IMG/VR virus record: IMGVR_UViG_3300046804_004121
Coordinates: 1-44,029 of that record
DNA length: 44,029 nucleotides
Origin: a virus
Direction: 5' to 3' (one strand)
The notes beneath the pieces were generated by a model. That model saw nothing but the letters and a program-made list of their open reading frames with translations. It was not told the DNA's origin and searched no databases. Shown here piece by piece: positions 36,091 to 44,029 of this stretch (within the stretch, counting starts at the first letter, position 1; each line of letters begins with the position of its first letter). The position numbers were made by a program, and so were the translations under genes.

Positions 36091-36536
36091 AGATCGGACT
36101 TAGTTATAGCCGTTGCGTTAGAGACATTGTCGAAGGCAAGGTAGACATTGCAGATGTACTGATTATCATTGCTCGTACGGATTTTGATCCTAGAGATGAT
36201 AAACAATGGAAGGGCATCTGGGAAGGGTATGCTGGCGGCAGTAATCGCGGCAGCATGATCAGAATATTTGCAGGTAGTAATCCCGAATGGGGTGCTTACG
36301 GTGATGAGGATGAAGATCTATTTCGTTCAGTAAGTATTGAACTTTGGGAAAGCGGTAAGCTACACCAGCCACGTCAGTTTGGCGCACACCCTCGACGACT
36401 GCCCTACTACTGGCTTAACACTTTCCTGCCTGATGATGAATTAGATCGCAACCCTGCGGCTAAATTAGCATTTGAAAAGTTTCAAATGGTTGCAGGACTT
36501 GTAAGTTCAAAACCTTTAGAAACGGATCACCAATGA
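36087..36536 (+). CDS. unknown protein, 149 residues
   Basis: Starts MKIGLSYSRCVRDIVEGKVD with an ATGA overlap. It has DVLIIIARTDFDPRD and a long acidic and aromatic C-terminal part (WGAYGDEDEDLFRSV, PYYWLNTFLPDDE). Conserved-looking but not assigned to a family. It is coupled to both neighbours. Confidence 0.72.
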   Translation: MKIGLSYSRCVRDIVEGKVDIADVLIIIARTDFDPRDDKQWKGIWEGYAGGSNRGSMIRIFAGSNPEWGAYGDEDEDLFRSVSIELWESGKLHQPRQFGAHPRRLPYYWLNTFLPDDELDRNPAAKLAFEKFQMVAGLVSSKPLETDHQ

Positions 36537-37249
36537 TAGGCGCTATTGCTAAAGCCATGCACAAAACAACAAATTTACAAACATTAGATGAATTGTTTAA
36601 GTCTGAATACAGAGAAGATCCAATAAAGTTTGATGTAGACCCATTAGTACTCAGTGTGCGTTTGAAAAAGCTCAAAGAGACTGATCCTACTCAATGGCAT
36701 CGTTTAGAGCATCCCTCAGTCAAATCTCAATTAATGGGCGACGACTTCAACGATGCCCAATCAATCAAAGAATACTACAGTAAGAAACTGATGTGGTCTA
36801 GTCTTAAAGATTCTAAAATGAGTGCATATAGGACTCATTTAATCAGTTTGCTTTCTCAGGTTAAATCAACGTTGACTAAAAAAGAAGTGGGTATGATTGT
36901 AACATTGCCCTACTTCTACGCAGAAGATCAAATTATGGATTCAATTGCCAAAAACTATCAAGTGGTTGACTGCCCAGCAGTAAAACCAAACTTAAAAAAG
37001 CTTCAAAGAGAATTGGTTTATATTCATCAAACTACACGTTGGGTTAACAAAAAGAAATTTATTTTCTATTGGTTTGCTGACGATAACAATTTTGTGTATA
37101 ATATACAGCTAGACGAAGGCAATCTGCTTAGAAAGTTTTTCGAAGATATAGTTTTGATTCAGTCAACTACTAAATTCGAAACACATATTACCAAAGTGGA
37201 TTATCCATTTGACTACTACAAAATGTTTGACTTTAGGATGATTAAATGA
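36533..37249 (+). CDS. unknown protein, 238 residues
   Basis: Starts MIGAIAKAMHKTTNLQTLDE by ATGA overlap. The protein is helical with many Lys and charged residues and a C-terminal aromatic part (YPFDYYKMFDFRM). No motif recognised. It is co-translated with the small membrane protein that follows. Confidence 0.72.
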   Translation: MIGAIAKAMHKTTNLQTLDELFKSEYREDPIKFDVDPLVLSVRLKKLKETDPTQWHRLEHPSVKSQLMGDDFNDAQSIKEYYSKKLMWSSLKDSKMSAYRTHLISLLSQVKSTLTKKEVGMIVTLPYFYAEDQIMDSIAKNYQVVDCPAVKPNLKKLQRELVYIHQTTRWVNKKKFIFYWFADDNNFVYNIQLDEGNLLRKFFEDIVLIQSTTKFETHITKVDYPFDYYKMFDFRMIK

Positions 37250-37365
37250 GTGATATTTTTGGATATGTTGTAATTTCGTTGGCATTATTCATTGTTGCTG
37301 TTAAGATAGCAATTACTTTATCACCTAGGTTTCGACGTTGGGTGTATTCTAAAGATCGGAGTTAA
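37246..37365 (+). CDS. small single-span membrane protein, 39 residues
   Basis: A 39-residue frame starting MSDIFGYVVISLALFIVAV, a single hydrophobic membrane segment, followed by the basic tail RFRRWVYSKDRS, which would sit in the cytoplasm. It overlaps the upstream stop (ATGA) and ends three bases before the next gene. Function unknown. Confidence 0.65.
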   Translation: MSDIFGYVVISLALFIVAVKIAITLSPRFRRWVYSKDRS

Positions 37366-37368
37366 AGA

Positions 37369-37551
37369 ATGAGTGGACATGGATTTATTGCACCACAGCC
37401 TGACGAAATGTGTGAAATGTGCGGCAAGATTGACGAGTGCAGACCTTACGGTCCAAACGATGAAAACATCTGTTTTGACTGCGCCATGAAAGACGAAGAC
37501 ACTACTAAGCATAAAATGGCGGCTTATATTTTTGGTGAACAACAGAATTGA
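37369..37551 (+). CDS. small zinc-ribbon protein, 60 residues
   Basis: A 60-residue protein with DEMCEMCGKIDECR near residue 12 and NICFDCAMKDE near residue 33, a four-cysteine zinc ribbon with CxxC knuckles. It follows the small membrane protein by three bases. The stop overlaps the -35 box of the next promoter. Likely a protein or nucleic-acid adaptor; partner unknown. Confidence 0.75.
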   Translation: MSGHGFIAPQPDEMCEMCGKIDECRPYGPNDENICFDCAMKDEDTTKHKMAAYIFGEQQN

Positions 37552-37576
37552 CCTTATTGTACTCTAGTAGTAAAAT
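37548..37576 (+). promoter_or_regulatory. sigma70-type promoter
   Basis: TTGACC at 37548-37553, 17-base spacer, TAAAAT at 37571-37576, upstream of the AAA ATPase. Confidence 0.72.
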
Positions 37577-37608
37577 GTAATTTTAGTAACAAACACAGAG
37601 CGATAGCA

Positions 37609-38691
37609 ATGACTTACTTCCTTAAATCTGGTACTCGTTTCAATGTAGCAACCAAAGAAAGCATGGATCTACATGAAGCACTTCCAGCTAATACCTACAC
37701 TGTAAAATACGATAAAATGGCTGGCTGCTTTTATCTCGAAGCCATCGAAGGCTTTGAAATTAAAGGCAAAATCTATGGCGACACTAAGCGCACTGCCAAT
37801 CGTATTCTTTCTACCTTTAAAGATCGTAGTGCTTCTACTGGTATCATGCTTACTGGCGAAAAGGGTAGTGGTAAGACTCTGTTGGCTAAAATGTTAAGCC
37901 TTAACGCACAAGCAGAAGGAATTCCTACTATCGTTATCAACCAGCCCTGGTGCGGTGAAGAGTTCAATGCCTTTATTCAAATGATTGAACAGCCTACTGT
38001 AATCCTGTTTGACGAATTTGAAAAGGTCTACGATCGAGAAGATCAGGAAAAAATGTTGACTCTGCTAGACGGTGTTTACCCTAGCAAGAAACTGTTCATT
38101 ATTACCTGTAACGATAAGTGGCGAGTCAACGAGCACATGCGTAATCGTCCGGGTCGTATCTACTACATGTTGGACTACAAAGGATTGGATAACGATTTCA
38201 TTGTAGAATACTGTGAAGACAATCTTAACAACAAGACACATATTCAAACTGTCTGCAAGGTCGCTATGATGTTTAATCAGTTTAACTTTGACATGCTCAA
38301 AGCTATGGTTGAAGAAATGAACCGTTACAACGAAACACCCCAACAGGTTATGAAGATGTTGAATGCACGACCTGAATTCAGTGACGAAGCACGTTATAAA
38401 GTACTTCTTCAACCTAAAGGAATGGATATTCCAGAAGAATATATTGAAACTACAGAATGGCAGGGCAATCCTCTTACTCAGCGTATTGGGCTTGACTACA
38501 AAAAATTCAATCTAGAAGCTATTGATGAAAACGGCAACCCAGACTTTGACTGGGAAACCTGTCGCTTTGGCAACGAAGATCTTAAACAGATTGACACTAC
38601 TTCTGGTAAGTTTATCTTTATCAACGAATACGGTGATCGTATTACTCTTAGCCGTATCCGTGAACGTAGCTATCACTGGGACGCTTTTTAA
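37609..38691 (+). CDS. AAA+ ATPase
   Basis: A 360-residue protein with Walker A LTGEKGSGKTLLAK near residue 83, Walker B TVILFDEFEKVY near residue 130, a sensor-1-like IITCNDKWR near residue 162 and NRPGRIYYMLDYKGL as the arginine-finger region. The first 70 residues are a small N-terminal domain. AAA proteins of this layout remodel protein complexes; clpP follows 18 bases downstream, so it may feed substrates to that protease, though no ClpX-type IGF loop is evident. Confidence 0.88.
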   Translation: MTYFLKSGTRFNVATKESMDLHEALPANTYTVKYDKMAGCFYLEAIEGFEIKGKIYGDTKRTANRILSTFKDRSASTGIMLTGEKGSGKTLLAKMLSLNAQAEGIPTIVINQPWCGEEFNAFIQMIEQPTVILFDEFEKVYDREDQEKMLTLLDGVYPSKKLFIITCNDKWRVNEHMRNRPGRIYYMLDYKGLDNDFIVEYCEDNLNNKTHIQTVCKVAMMFNQFNFDMLKAMVEEMNRYNETPQQVMKMLNARPEFSDEARYKVLLQPKGMDIPEEYIETTEWQGNPLTQRIGLDYKKFNLEAIDENGNPDFDWETCRFGNEDLKQIDTTSGKFIFINEYGDRITLSRIRERSYHWDAF

Positions 38692-38709
38692 TTAATATAG
38701 GAAAATAAA

Positions 38710-39300
38710 ATGCCGCATTTGGTACCAATGGTTATCGAGCAAGAAGCTCGAGGAGAACGCAGTTACGACATTTACAGTCGTCTGCTTAAAGATCGCATTG
38801 TCATGCTGGATACAGCAGTAACAGAGCAATCTGCTAGTCTTATTGTAGCACAACTATTATTTTTAGAAAGCCAAGGAAATGATGACATCAACTTTTTTAT
38901 CAACAGCCCAGGCGGAGTCGTTACTGCGGGAATGGCAATATACGATACTATGCAGTTCATTAAACCCGATGTTAGCACCATTGTTATGGGCCAGGCTTGC
39001 AGTATGGGCAGTCTCCTTGCCCAAGCAGGAACTCCAGGAAAACGAAAAATCCTCCCAAACGCCCGACACATGATTCACCAGCCCTCGGGTGGTGCAGGCG
39101 GACAGGCTACAGACATGGAAATTCAAGTCAAAGAGATCCTAAAAATGAAGGAAAATTTAACTAAGATCTATGTTAAACACAATAGCAAGGGCAGAACATA
39201 TCAGCAACTTATTTTTGATATGGAACGAGATTTCTTTATGAGCGCACAAGAAGCTGTAGACTATGGTCTAGCTGACGAAATTGTAACAAAACGCCCGTAA
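38710..39300 (+). CDS. clpP: ClpP serine protease
   Basis: A 196-residue protein of usual ClpP length. The catalytic serine is Ser98 in GQACSMGS (usually GQAASMGA), the histidine is His123 in MIHQPSGG and the aspartate is Asp174 in MERDFFMS, so the triad is intact. [17 protein letters not shown] matches the oxyanion region. ClpP forms a double-ring chamber and needs an AAA unfoldase; it may pair with the ATPase immediately upstream or with host ClpX/ClpA. In phages it may also act in capsid maturation. No prodomain is evident. Confidence 0.95.
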   Translation: MPHLVPMVIEQEARGERSYDIYSRLLKDRIVMLDTAVTEQSASLIVAQLLFLESQGNDDINFFINSPGGVVTAGMAIYDTMQFIKPDVSTIVMGQACSMGSLLAQAGTPGKRKILPNARHMIHQPSGGAGGQATDMEIQVKEILKMKENLTKIYVKHNSKGRTYQQLIFDMERDFFMSAQEAVDYGLADEIVTKRP

Positions 39301-39331
39301 TATGCGTATATAATTAACTTGTATTACGAGC

Positions 39332-39339
39332 TATAAATA
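39332..39339 (+). promoter_or_regulatory. T4-like late promoter element TATAAATA
   Basis: An exact late box, 19 bases before the ATG at 39359, with GCGGAG between. Confidence 0.65.
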
Positions 39340-39358
39340 TTTAAAAGCGGAGATATTT

Positions 39359-40093
39359 ATGGTAGTCCGTCGGAAGAGTTTTAATTGGAGCTTGTTAACT
39401 AGGGATGTTTTGTATAGTATGCTTAACAGCATACAGGGCAAAATTGTTGATAAGCGCATGAGCGTAGAAGAACTACACGAACTTATGGGCAAACAGATTA
39501 AACGCCATTTGCCCATTAAGGTTCGCCTAGATAGAGATCCTAAAAACGACAAAGGGTATGTATATGTAGGCGGAACATACTATAGTCGACCTGATCAAGA
39601 TCAATGGGGAAAGTACATTGAAATTATCTTTAGCTACAATAGTGATCAAAAATATCTAAAATTAAGCCGTCACCGCTGGGTGCGAATTTGCTGGTTATTT
39701 GCTGATACTATGCTACATGAAATCATACATGCTAGACAATATCGTAGCCGTAATTTTAAAGCAATTCCAGGATATGAAAGCACCGCATATTACGCTAGAG
39801 ATAGAAAAAAACAAGAGTATTACGGTGATCGAGATGAAATGGGTGCATTTGCCTTTAACATTGCTTGCGATCTATATGACCGATTTGGAGACGATTTTAG
39901 ATCTGCAGCCAAATATTTAGATACCAATCTTTATAGAAGACATACTAGAACTACATTTTTCAAGTATATGGAAACATTTGATCATAATCACAAACACCCA
40001 ATTATCAAACAGATTAAAAGAAAAGCAGTGGCCCAACTGCCCAACGCTTTACTAGGTAAGCCATTTCGAACAAATAACTATTTGACCTACTAG
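39359..40093 (+). CDS. zincin-like protein with HEIIH motif, copy 2
   Basis: A 244-residue protein with MLHEIIHARQYRSR near residue 119, a regular HExxH zinc motif, and YGDRDEMGAFAFNIACDLYD near residue 157 with candidate third ligands. It shares this layout with the 32857 gene and is probably its paralogue. A TATAAATA late box precedes it, while copy 1 lies in an early-type operon, which suggests different timing. A peptidase role is likely. Confidence 0.76.
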   Translation: MVVRRKSFNWSLLTRDVLYSMLNSIQGKIVDKRMSVEELHELMGKQIKRHLPIKVRLDRDPKNDKGYVYVGGTYYSRPDQDQWGKYIEIIFSYNSDQKYLKLSRHRWVRICWLFADTMLHEIIHARQYRSRNFKAIPGYESTAYYARDRKKQEYYGDRDEMGAFAFNIACDLYDRFGDDFRSAAKYLDTNLYRRHTRTTFFKYMETFDHNHKHPIIKQIKRKAVAQLPNALLGKPFRTNNYLTY

Positions 40094-40110
40094 TTGATTC
40101 ATGCTATAAT
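40082..40110 (+). promoter_or_regulatory. sigma70-type promoter
   Basis: TTGACC at 40082-40087, 17-base spacer, TATAAT at 40105-40110, then GGAG and the GTG of the ligase gene. Confidence 0.82.
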
Positions 40111-40139
40111 ACAGCATTGATTAACTAATAGGAGTTATC

Positions 40140-41456
40140 GTGAGCGATCCGTGCCAGTATGTTATTTCCGCATTGGAAACACACAATAGTCGTTTGGACA
40201 AAGAAGCAATTATTGAAGTCCAAATGAACGCTAAGAATAATGAATTTTTTGAAGGGTGCCGGCTAGCTTTGGACCCTATGATTACATTTGGTCTTAAACA
40301 AATTCCGGAGAAAAAAGATGAAGATGGCCCTGGGCTACCTTGGGATAGTTTTACTCTCGCTATTACTGGCTTTGTCACTCGCAATGTCACCGGCAATACA
40401 GCTCGCGACATGATTCAGGCAATGATGAAAAGCGCCACTAAGGCACAATGGAACGGTTGGTATCGACGTATCCTTATCAAAGATCTGCGGTGTGGTGTAA
40501 GTGAAAAGACCATTAATAAAGTAGTGGAGAAAAAACATGCAGACTATTCTATTCCAATTTTTTCTTGTCAGCTTGCTCACGATAGTGCTAATCATGAATC
40601 GAAAGTATCTGGACGCAAACTTATCGAAGTTAAGCTCGACGGCGTCCGGGTTCTTACTGTTGTTTATCCAGATGGGCGTGTTGATCAGTATAGCCGTAAC
40701 GGTAAAGAACTTGTGAACTTTCCGCACATTAAAGAACAGTTTGCCAAAGTTGCTTCTGGACTGGCAATGCCTTATGTTTTTGACGGTGAAGTTATGAGCA
40801 GTAGCTTTCAGGATTTAATGAAGCAAGTGCATCGTAAAAGCGATGTTAACGCTGGTGATGCTGTGCTTTACCTGTTTGACATTATCCCGTTAGATAACTT
40901 CCAAGAAGGTGTTTGGAAAATGTCGCAGTCAGAACGATCTGCTACACTACAAAATTGGTATGATCTTGAACAAGAAACATTAACTAACGTTCGTATTCTT
41001 GAACAAGAAGAAGTTGAACTTGACACTAACGAAGGCGAACTTCGATTTGCCGAAATTAATCGAATGGCTATTAGCAACGGCTATGAAGGCATTATGATTA
41101 AGGACCCTAATGCTCCGTATGAATGTAAAAGGTCAACTGCTTGGCTAAAGCTCAAACCGTTTATTGAAGTTTCGTTGACTGTTACGGATGTTGAAGAAGG
41201 AACAGGTCGTAATGTTGGTAAGTTGGGTGCATTAGTTTGTGAAGGTGAAGACGATGGAAAATTTATATCCGTTAATGTTGGTAGCGGTTTCACTGACAAT
41301 AATAGGGATGATTATTGGACATCTCGTGAAGAAGTGGTTGGGAAAGTCGTGGAAGTACGAGCTGACGCAGTCACTCAGAATCAAGATGGTTCTTATTCGC
41401 TACGTTTTCCGAGGTTTATCCGTTTCAGAGGCTTTAAAGATGGCGAGAAAATTTAA
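40140..41456 (+). CDS. ATP-dependent DNA ligase
   Basis: A 438-residue protein with the adenylation motif LIEVKLDGVRVL near residue 162 (KxDG, Lys takes AMP), RNGKELVNF (motif Ia), YVFDGEVMS near 217 (motif III), YEGIMIK near 316 (motif IV) and AWLKLKP near 330 (motif V). An N-terminal domain of about 150 residues precedes the catalytic core, as in T4-type ligases. It seals nicks during replication, recombination or repair. The start is GTG after GGAG. Confidence 0.94.
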   Translation: MSDPCQYVISALETHNSRLDKEAIIEVQMNAKNNEFFEGCRLALDPMITFGLKQIPEKKDEDGPGLPWDSFTLAITGFVTRNVTGNTARDMIQAMMKSATKAQWNGWYRRILIKDLRCGVSEKTINKVVEKKHADYSIPIFSCQLAHDSANHESKVSGRKLIEVKLDGVRVLTVVYPDGRVDQYSRNGKELVNFPHIKEQFAKVASGLAMPYVFDGEVMSSSFQDLMKQVHRKSDVNAGDAVLYLFDIIPLDNFQEGVWKMSQSERSATLQNWYDLEQETLTNVRILEQEEVELDTNEGELRFAEINRMAISNGYEGIMIKDPNAPYECKRSTAWLKLKPFIEVSLTVTDVEEGTGRNVGKLGALVCEGEDDGKFISVNVGSGFTDNNRDDYWTSREEVVGKVVEVRADAVTQNQDGSYSLRFPRFIRFRGFKDGEKI

Positions 41457-41691
41457 TATTAGACGTTCAATGAATAAAGACATCGTCTACGGTTCTTTGT
41501 TAGAATTGAGTCAAAATCCAAAAGTTTGGCACGAAAGTTCGGTTAGTGTTGAATACAGTCATTTAACAGATGAAGGCAAAGATGCTATAGTACATGTCAT
41601 TGAAGAAATGTTTCGGGGACTGCAAACAATACATAAAGAAGAAGTTAAAGAAGAAGCCAAAAGGCAAACATTAGAATCATTAAAATCATGA
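41440..41691 (+). CDS. unknown protein, 83 residues
   Basis: Starts MARKFNIRRSMNKDIVYGS, overlapping the ligase end by 17 bases; the frame is open further upstream but only antiparallel to the ligase frame. It is helical and charged, ending in HKEEVKEEAKRQTLESLKS. No family recognised. Overlaps the next gene by four bases. Confidence 0.68.
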   Translation: MARKFNIRRSMNKDIVYGSLLELSQNPKVWHESSVSVEYSHLTDEGKDAIVHVIEEMFRGLQTIHKEEVKEEAKRQTLESLKS

Positions 41692-41870
41692 AAATTGAAA
41701 AGGGACAGACTTGGTCTAGTATAAATCGGACAGAATTTTACGTAGATGATGTTAGAGTAGTTGACGGGGAAACTTGGGTTTATTACACCAACACATTTAC
41801 TCAACAAACCTATAGCTGTTTGGCCCCAGCTTTTGAGGCTAGGTTTTCGCCAGTGTTAAATAAAGGATAA
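41688..41870 (+). CDS. small unknown protein, 60 residues
   Basis: Starts MKIEKGQTWSSINRTEFYVD by ATGA overlap. Alternating hydrophobic residues (FYVDDVRVVDGETWVYYT) suggest a small beta barrel of the SH3 type. No family recognised. Confidence 0.7.
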   Translation: MKIEKGQTWSSINRTEFYVDDVRVVDGETWVYYTNTFTQQTYSCLAPAFEARFSPVLNKG

Positions 41871-41882
41871 GGAGGACACTTT

Positions 41883-42572
41883 ATGTTTGGAACAACTTAC
41901 ACAGGTGGCATGACATATCGTTCTGCCGCAGAAATTAATTCAGCAATGGGTCGCGTCTACGGACATATGAGCCTTGCTGTGCTAGTCAGTATGATCGTTA
42001 GCTATTTCGTTGGTACTAGTCAAGAACTGCTACAGTTTTTCTTTACTGGTATAATGAAATGGATTGTAATTTTTGCACCGCTAGTGGCTATTTTTGCATT
42101 TGCATTTGCATCAGAAAAATTTAGTAAATCTGGATTACAATTATTCTTGCATGGTTTTGCAGCCTTAATGGGTCTAAGTTTTGCCACAATCTTTGCTATC
42201 TTTACAATGGGATCAATTGTCAGCGCCTTTATGGGTGCGGCAATCCTGTTTGGTACTATGAGCTTTTACGGGTACTTTACTAAGCGTGATCTAACCAGCA
42301 TTGGGCAGTTTATGATTATCGGGTTAATCGCAATCTGTATTGCCAGTATTGTCAACATCTTTATTGGATCAACTGTTATGCAGACTGTAATCAGTGCCTT
42401 AGCAATTATTATCTTCTTGGGTTTGACTGCTTACGACACTCAAAAGATTCGTGAATTAGTCAGTTTTGACAATACAGGTCGTGAAGAAGTAATTGGTGCT
42501 CTAACACTGTACATGGATTTTATCAACTTGTTTATTAATCTTCTACAACTATTTGGTGATAAGAAGGAATAA
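41883..42572 (+). CDS. Bax inhibitor-1 family membrane protein
   Basis: A 229-residue protein with about seven hydrophobic membrane segments and the family landmarks AINSAMGRVYGHMSLAVLVS-type N terminus, MGLSFATIFAIFT in the middle and LTAYDTQKIRELV near residue 190. The C-terminal ALTLYMDFINLFINLLQL is typical of bacterial YccA/YbhL proteins. These act as membrane channels or protease modulators. Start set by AAGGAGG. A phage copy may protect or alter the host inner membrane. Confidence 0.92.
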   Translation: MFGTTYTGGMTYRSAAEINSAMGRVYGHMSLAVLVSMIVSYFVGTSQELLQFFFTGIMKWIVIFAPLVAIFAFAFASEKFSKSGLQLFLHGFAALMGLSFATIFAIFTMGSIVSAFMGAAILFGTMSFYGYFTKRDLTSIGQFMIIGLIAICIASIVNIFIGSTVMQTVISALAIIIFLGLTAYDTQKIRELVSFDNTGREEVIGALTLYMDFINLFINLLQLFGDKKE

Positions 42573-42573
42573 A

Positions 42574-43422
42574 ATGGCACAGAGAAGTAACTACTGGAGT
42601 TGTAGCGAATTCGCAGACTGGGTACGAGGCATCAAAAAAGGTGGCGCTAAGACCGGTCGCGGATGGCGTGAATGGGAAGCAGAAGGTAAACGACTGCATC
42701 CCATTCGCTATTGGATCGCAGAAGAGGCCCTAGACGCTGTCCAAAACTTCTTATGGTGGCCCGTTGATAAATTATACGATGTTAAGTACTATATTAATAA
42801 TCGCTGGGTCACTCGCACTCACTCTCTTACTGCTCATCCGCGCGACATTAAGCCAGGAAATTGGTGTGACGTTGGTAATCGTTTCCTGCCTTGCCTTTTT
42901 AATGAACTTGTTGATTTTGTTGAAGTGGAGCTTGCTTGGTGGCACATAGCATGGAGTGACAAAGATGAAAAAGCCAAATATAACGCTCCTTTCTGGGCGA
43001 CTGGATGGTTCCGCTGGCGCACGTGGCGTTGTCCACAGGCCGGGTTGGATAACCTCGAATGGCAAAGTAAACTTGTTTGGACTGAGGACGAAGTAGGTGA
43101 CGACAAAGAAAAAATTGGCAAGCCAACTTACCAAGCAGAAAAGGCCTTAGAAATCCTTGCCCTTTACAAATGGTGGACTGAAGTTTACCCCAATCGTCCC
43201 GACCCCCACGATGCGTCAGGTTGGAGTGCGTATTGCGATGCCTGTCGTGAAGAACATGGCGGAAGTTTATGGGGTAGTTTAAGAGAAACTAAAAACTCTG
43301 CACTCAAGAAACAAGGCGACAAATCTCTCAAGCTACTTCGTAAAATTGAAGCGGCTTATGAAAAAGAGGACGAAGAAATGATGATCCGTCTTATCAAAAT
43401 TCGTAACTCACTTTGGACTTAA
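42574..43422 (+). CDS. unknown Trp-rich phage protein, 282 residues
   Basis: Starts MAQRSNYWSCSEFADWVRG after GAAGGAA. It is unusually rich in Trp and charged residues (WWPVDKLYD, ELAWWHIAWSDKDEK, WFRWRTWRC) and lacks membrane segments. It has been seen, to my recollection, as a conserved uncharacterised protein of large phages, but I cannot name a family. It follows the Bax-inhibitor-like gene by one base. Confidence 0.75.
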   Translation: MAQRSNYWSCSEFADWVRGIKKGGAKTGRGWREWEAEGKRLHPIRYWIAEEALDAVQNFLWWPVDKLYDVKYYINNRWVTRTHSLTAHPRDIKPGNWCDVGNRFLPCLFNELVDFVEVELAWWHIAWSDKDEKAKYNAPFWATGWFRWRTWRCPQAGLDNLEWQSKLVWTEDEVGDDKEKIGKPTYQAEKALEILALYKWWTEVYPNRPDPHDASGWSAYCDACREEHGGSLWGSLRETKNSALKKQGDKSLKLLRKIEAAYEKEDEEMMIRLIKIRNSLWT

Positions 43423-43507
43423 TAGTTGTCAACGGAAATAAAGGCTAAGGCGTTAATATATATGTACAGAACAAAATCTGTACATTTAACCTAAAAAGGA
43501 AAATACT
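43423..43507 (+). other. intergenic leader with perfect hairpin
   Basis: ATGTACAG and CTGTACAT form an eight-base-pair hairpin around 43461-43484, followed by AAAAAGGA before the next ATG. No clear promoter is seen. Confidence 0.45.
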
Positions 43508-43711
43508 ATGAAATTAGTTGCAACTTTAATCGCTACTATGTTTGCTACAGCCGCTATGGCCCAAACCGCTGCTCCAGCGCCTGCTAAGAAGGAAGAGGCT
43601 AAGCCTGCTGCCGCTGCTCCAGCGCCTGCTAAGAAGGAAGAGGCTAAGCCAGCAGCCAAGCCTGCTGATAAAAAGGCCGAGCCTGCCAAAAGCGAGCCTG
43701 CTAAGAAGTAA
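43508..43711 (+). CDS. exported Ala/Pro/Lys-rich small protein
   Basis: A 67-residue protein with a signal peptide MKLVATLIATMFATAAMAQ and a mature part made of two copies of the repeat APAPAKKEEAKPAA, plus a Lys/Pro-rich tail. The repeat is also nearly identical in DNA, so it probably arose by recent duplication. Small proteins of this kind are common in Burkholderiales, which fits host capture. Expected location is the periplasm; function unknown. Confidence 0.78.
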   Translation: MKLVATLIATMFATAAMAQTAAPAPAKKEEAKPAAAAPAPAKKEEAKPAAKPADKKAEPAKSEPAKK

Positions 43712-43724
43712 GCCAGTTAGGGTT

Positions 43725-43916
43725 ATTGTTCTTGACCTTGAAGACAGCGAAGTTGAAGTAGAATTTGTTGAAGGTCTTCACAGAGGCTACAGTCGTCCAA
43801 AAGTTCAAGATGATAACGAAGACGATCCAGATTATGTGCCAGATCATATAAGATGGAAGTTATTCTTAGCTAGACAACTAGCTTTGATAAAGTATCGAAA
43901 AAAATGGGCTGTATAA
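43725..43916 (+). CDS. coding-like frame without a normal start, 63 residues
   Basis: The frame reads VLDLEDSEVEVEFVEG early and ends DHIRWKLFLARQLALIKYRK followed by KWAV, and looks like a real acidic-then-basic small protein. There is no ATG, GTG or TTG near its beginning; an ATT at 43725 is the only rare start. It lies in the +1 frame relative to the preceding gene, whose stop is 13 bases upstream, so a programmed +1 shift is another option. The stop lies inside the terminator hairpin. Confidence 0.45.
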   Translation: MVLDLEDSEVEVEFVEGLHRGYSRPKVQDDNEDDPDYVPDHIRWKLFLARQLALIKYRKKWAV

Positions 43917-43929
43917 GCCCATTTTTTTT
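43904..43929 (+). terminator. intrinsic terminator
   Basis: ATGGGCT and AGCCCAT form the stem around a short loop, with A residues before and eight T after, so it may work in both directions. Confidence 0.9.
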
Positions 43930-43938
43930 GGTTTGAAC

Positions 43939-43967
43939 TTGACTTTTAGATTGAAAGGCTATATAAT
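43939..43967 (+). promoter_or_regulatory. sigma70-type promoter
   Basis: TTGACT at 43939-43944, 17-base spacer, TATAAT at 43962-43967, upstream of the gene that runs off the window. Confidence 0.85.
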
Positions 43968-43999
43968 TACTTTATTGTTTAACACAACAGGAGCAGAAA

Positions 44000-44029
44000 T
44001 TGGCTACTAAACTCAAAAAAGCAAGTATT
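44000..44029 (+). CDS. start of a gene cut by the window end
   Basis: A TTG start at 44000 lies after a GGAG site and a strong promoter; ten codons are visible (MATKLKKASI if TTG is read as Met). Too short to identify. Confidence 0.55.
   Translation, partial: MATKLKKASI

Noticed and set aside
43486-43689. Minus-strand Ala/Gly/Ser-rich frame
   Set aside because: It is the antisense shadow of the repeat-containing exported protein, whose signal peptide and ribosome site support the plus strand.

Overview
The window looks like part of a very large T4-like (myovirus-type) bacteriophage genome. Short, tightly packed, often overlapping genes of unknown function surround phage-type enzymes (ATP-dependent DNA ligase, AAA ATPase, ClpP, metallophosphoesterases, a polynucleotide-kinase-like P-loop protein). 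There are no ribosomal protein genes. Transcription signals fall into two classes: near-consensus sigma70 promoters, all with 17-base spacers, and NATAAATA elements resembling T4 late promoters. The host is probably a betaproteobacterium, by inference from a Bug/TctC periplasmic binding protein and a signal-peptide Ala/Pro/Lys-rich small protein, both typical of Burkholderiales.

Layout. 1-3233: AhpC (5' end outside the window), SGNH hydrolase, class II aldolase, AhpD, nitroreductase and an HxD...H oxygenase-like protein. 3234-7067: small genes, structured RNAs and the first tRNA array. 6415-12651: oxygenase-like proteins, an asparagine-synthetase-like protein, a Bug solute-binding protein, a desaturase and a sulfotransferase. 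12658-18564: second tRNA array, interrupted by rpoZ (RNA polymerase omega), a desaturase, a radical SAM/SPASM protein and small proteins. 18774-20736: three tandem stem-closed RNAs followed by a Ro60/TROVE-like ring protein and a terminator. 20740-26850: phosphatase, metallophosphoesterase, P-loop kinase, third desaturase, UbiB-like kinase. 26839-31533: acyl module with PP-loop protein, FabZ, ACP, ketoacyl-ACP synthase and AcpS. 31526-44029: compact plus-strand run with cupin, AbrB-like protein, translation factor IF-1, two HExxH-like proteins, metallophosphoesterase, AAA ATPase, ClpP, DNA ligase, Bax-inhibitor-1-like protein and many unknown proteins.

RNA content. I read 38 tRNA genes with assignable anticodons covering all 20 amino acids, plus one tRNA-like RNA without a clear anticodon arm. 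Four Leu-anticodon tRNAs have short class I variable loops, while an Ile(UAU) tRNA has a long class II arm. At least six RNA elements share a terminal helix followed by the box NACAGCAA. Three follow the CCA end of a tRNA directly, and three stand in tandem before the Ro60-like gene. One carries a circularly permuted tRNA-like module (T arm, capped acceptor stem, D arm), the architecture known from bacterial YrlA Y RNAs. A phage-encoded Ro60-like protein with its own Y-RNA family is the best candidate for an undescribed system here.

Other host-takeover functions: omega subunit and IF-1 could tune transcription and translation initiation. ACP, AcpS, KAS, FabZ and three desaturases suggest acyl-chain synthesis or remodelling. 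Eight dispersed HxD...H...R proteins form an expanded oxygenase-like family.
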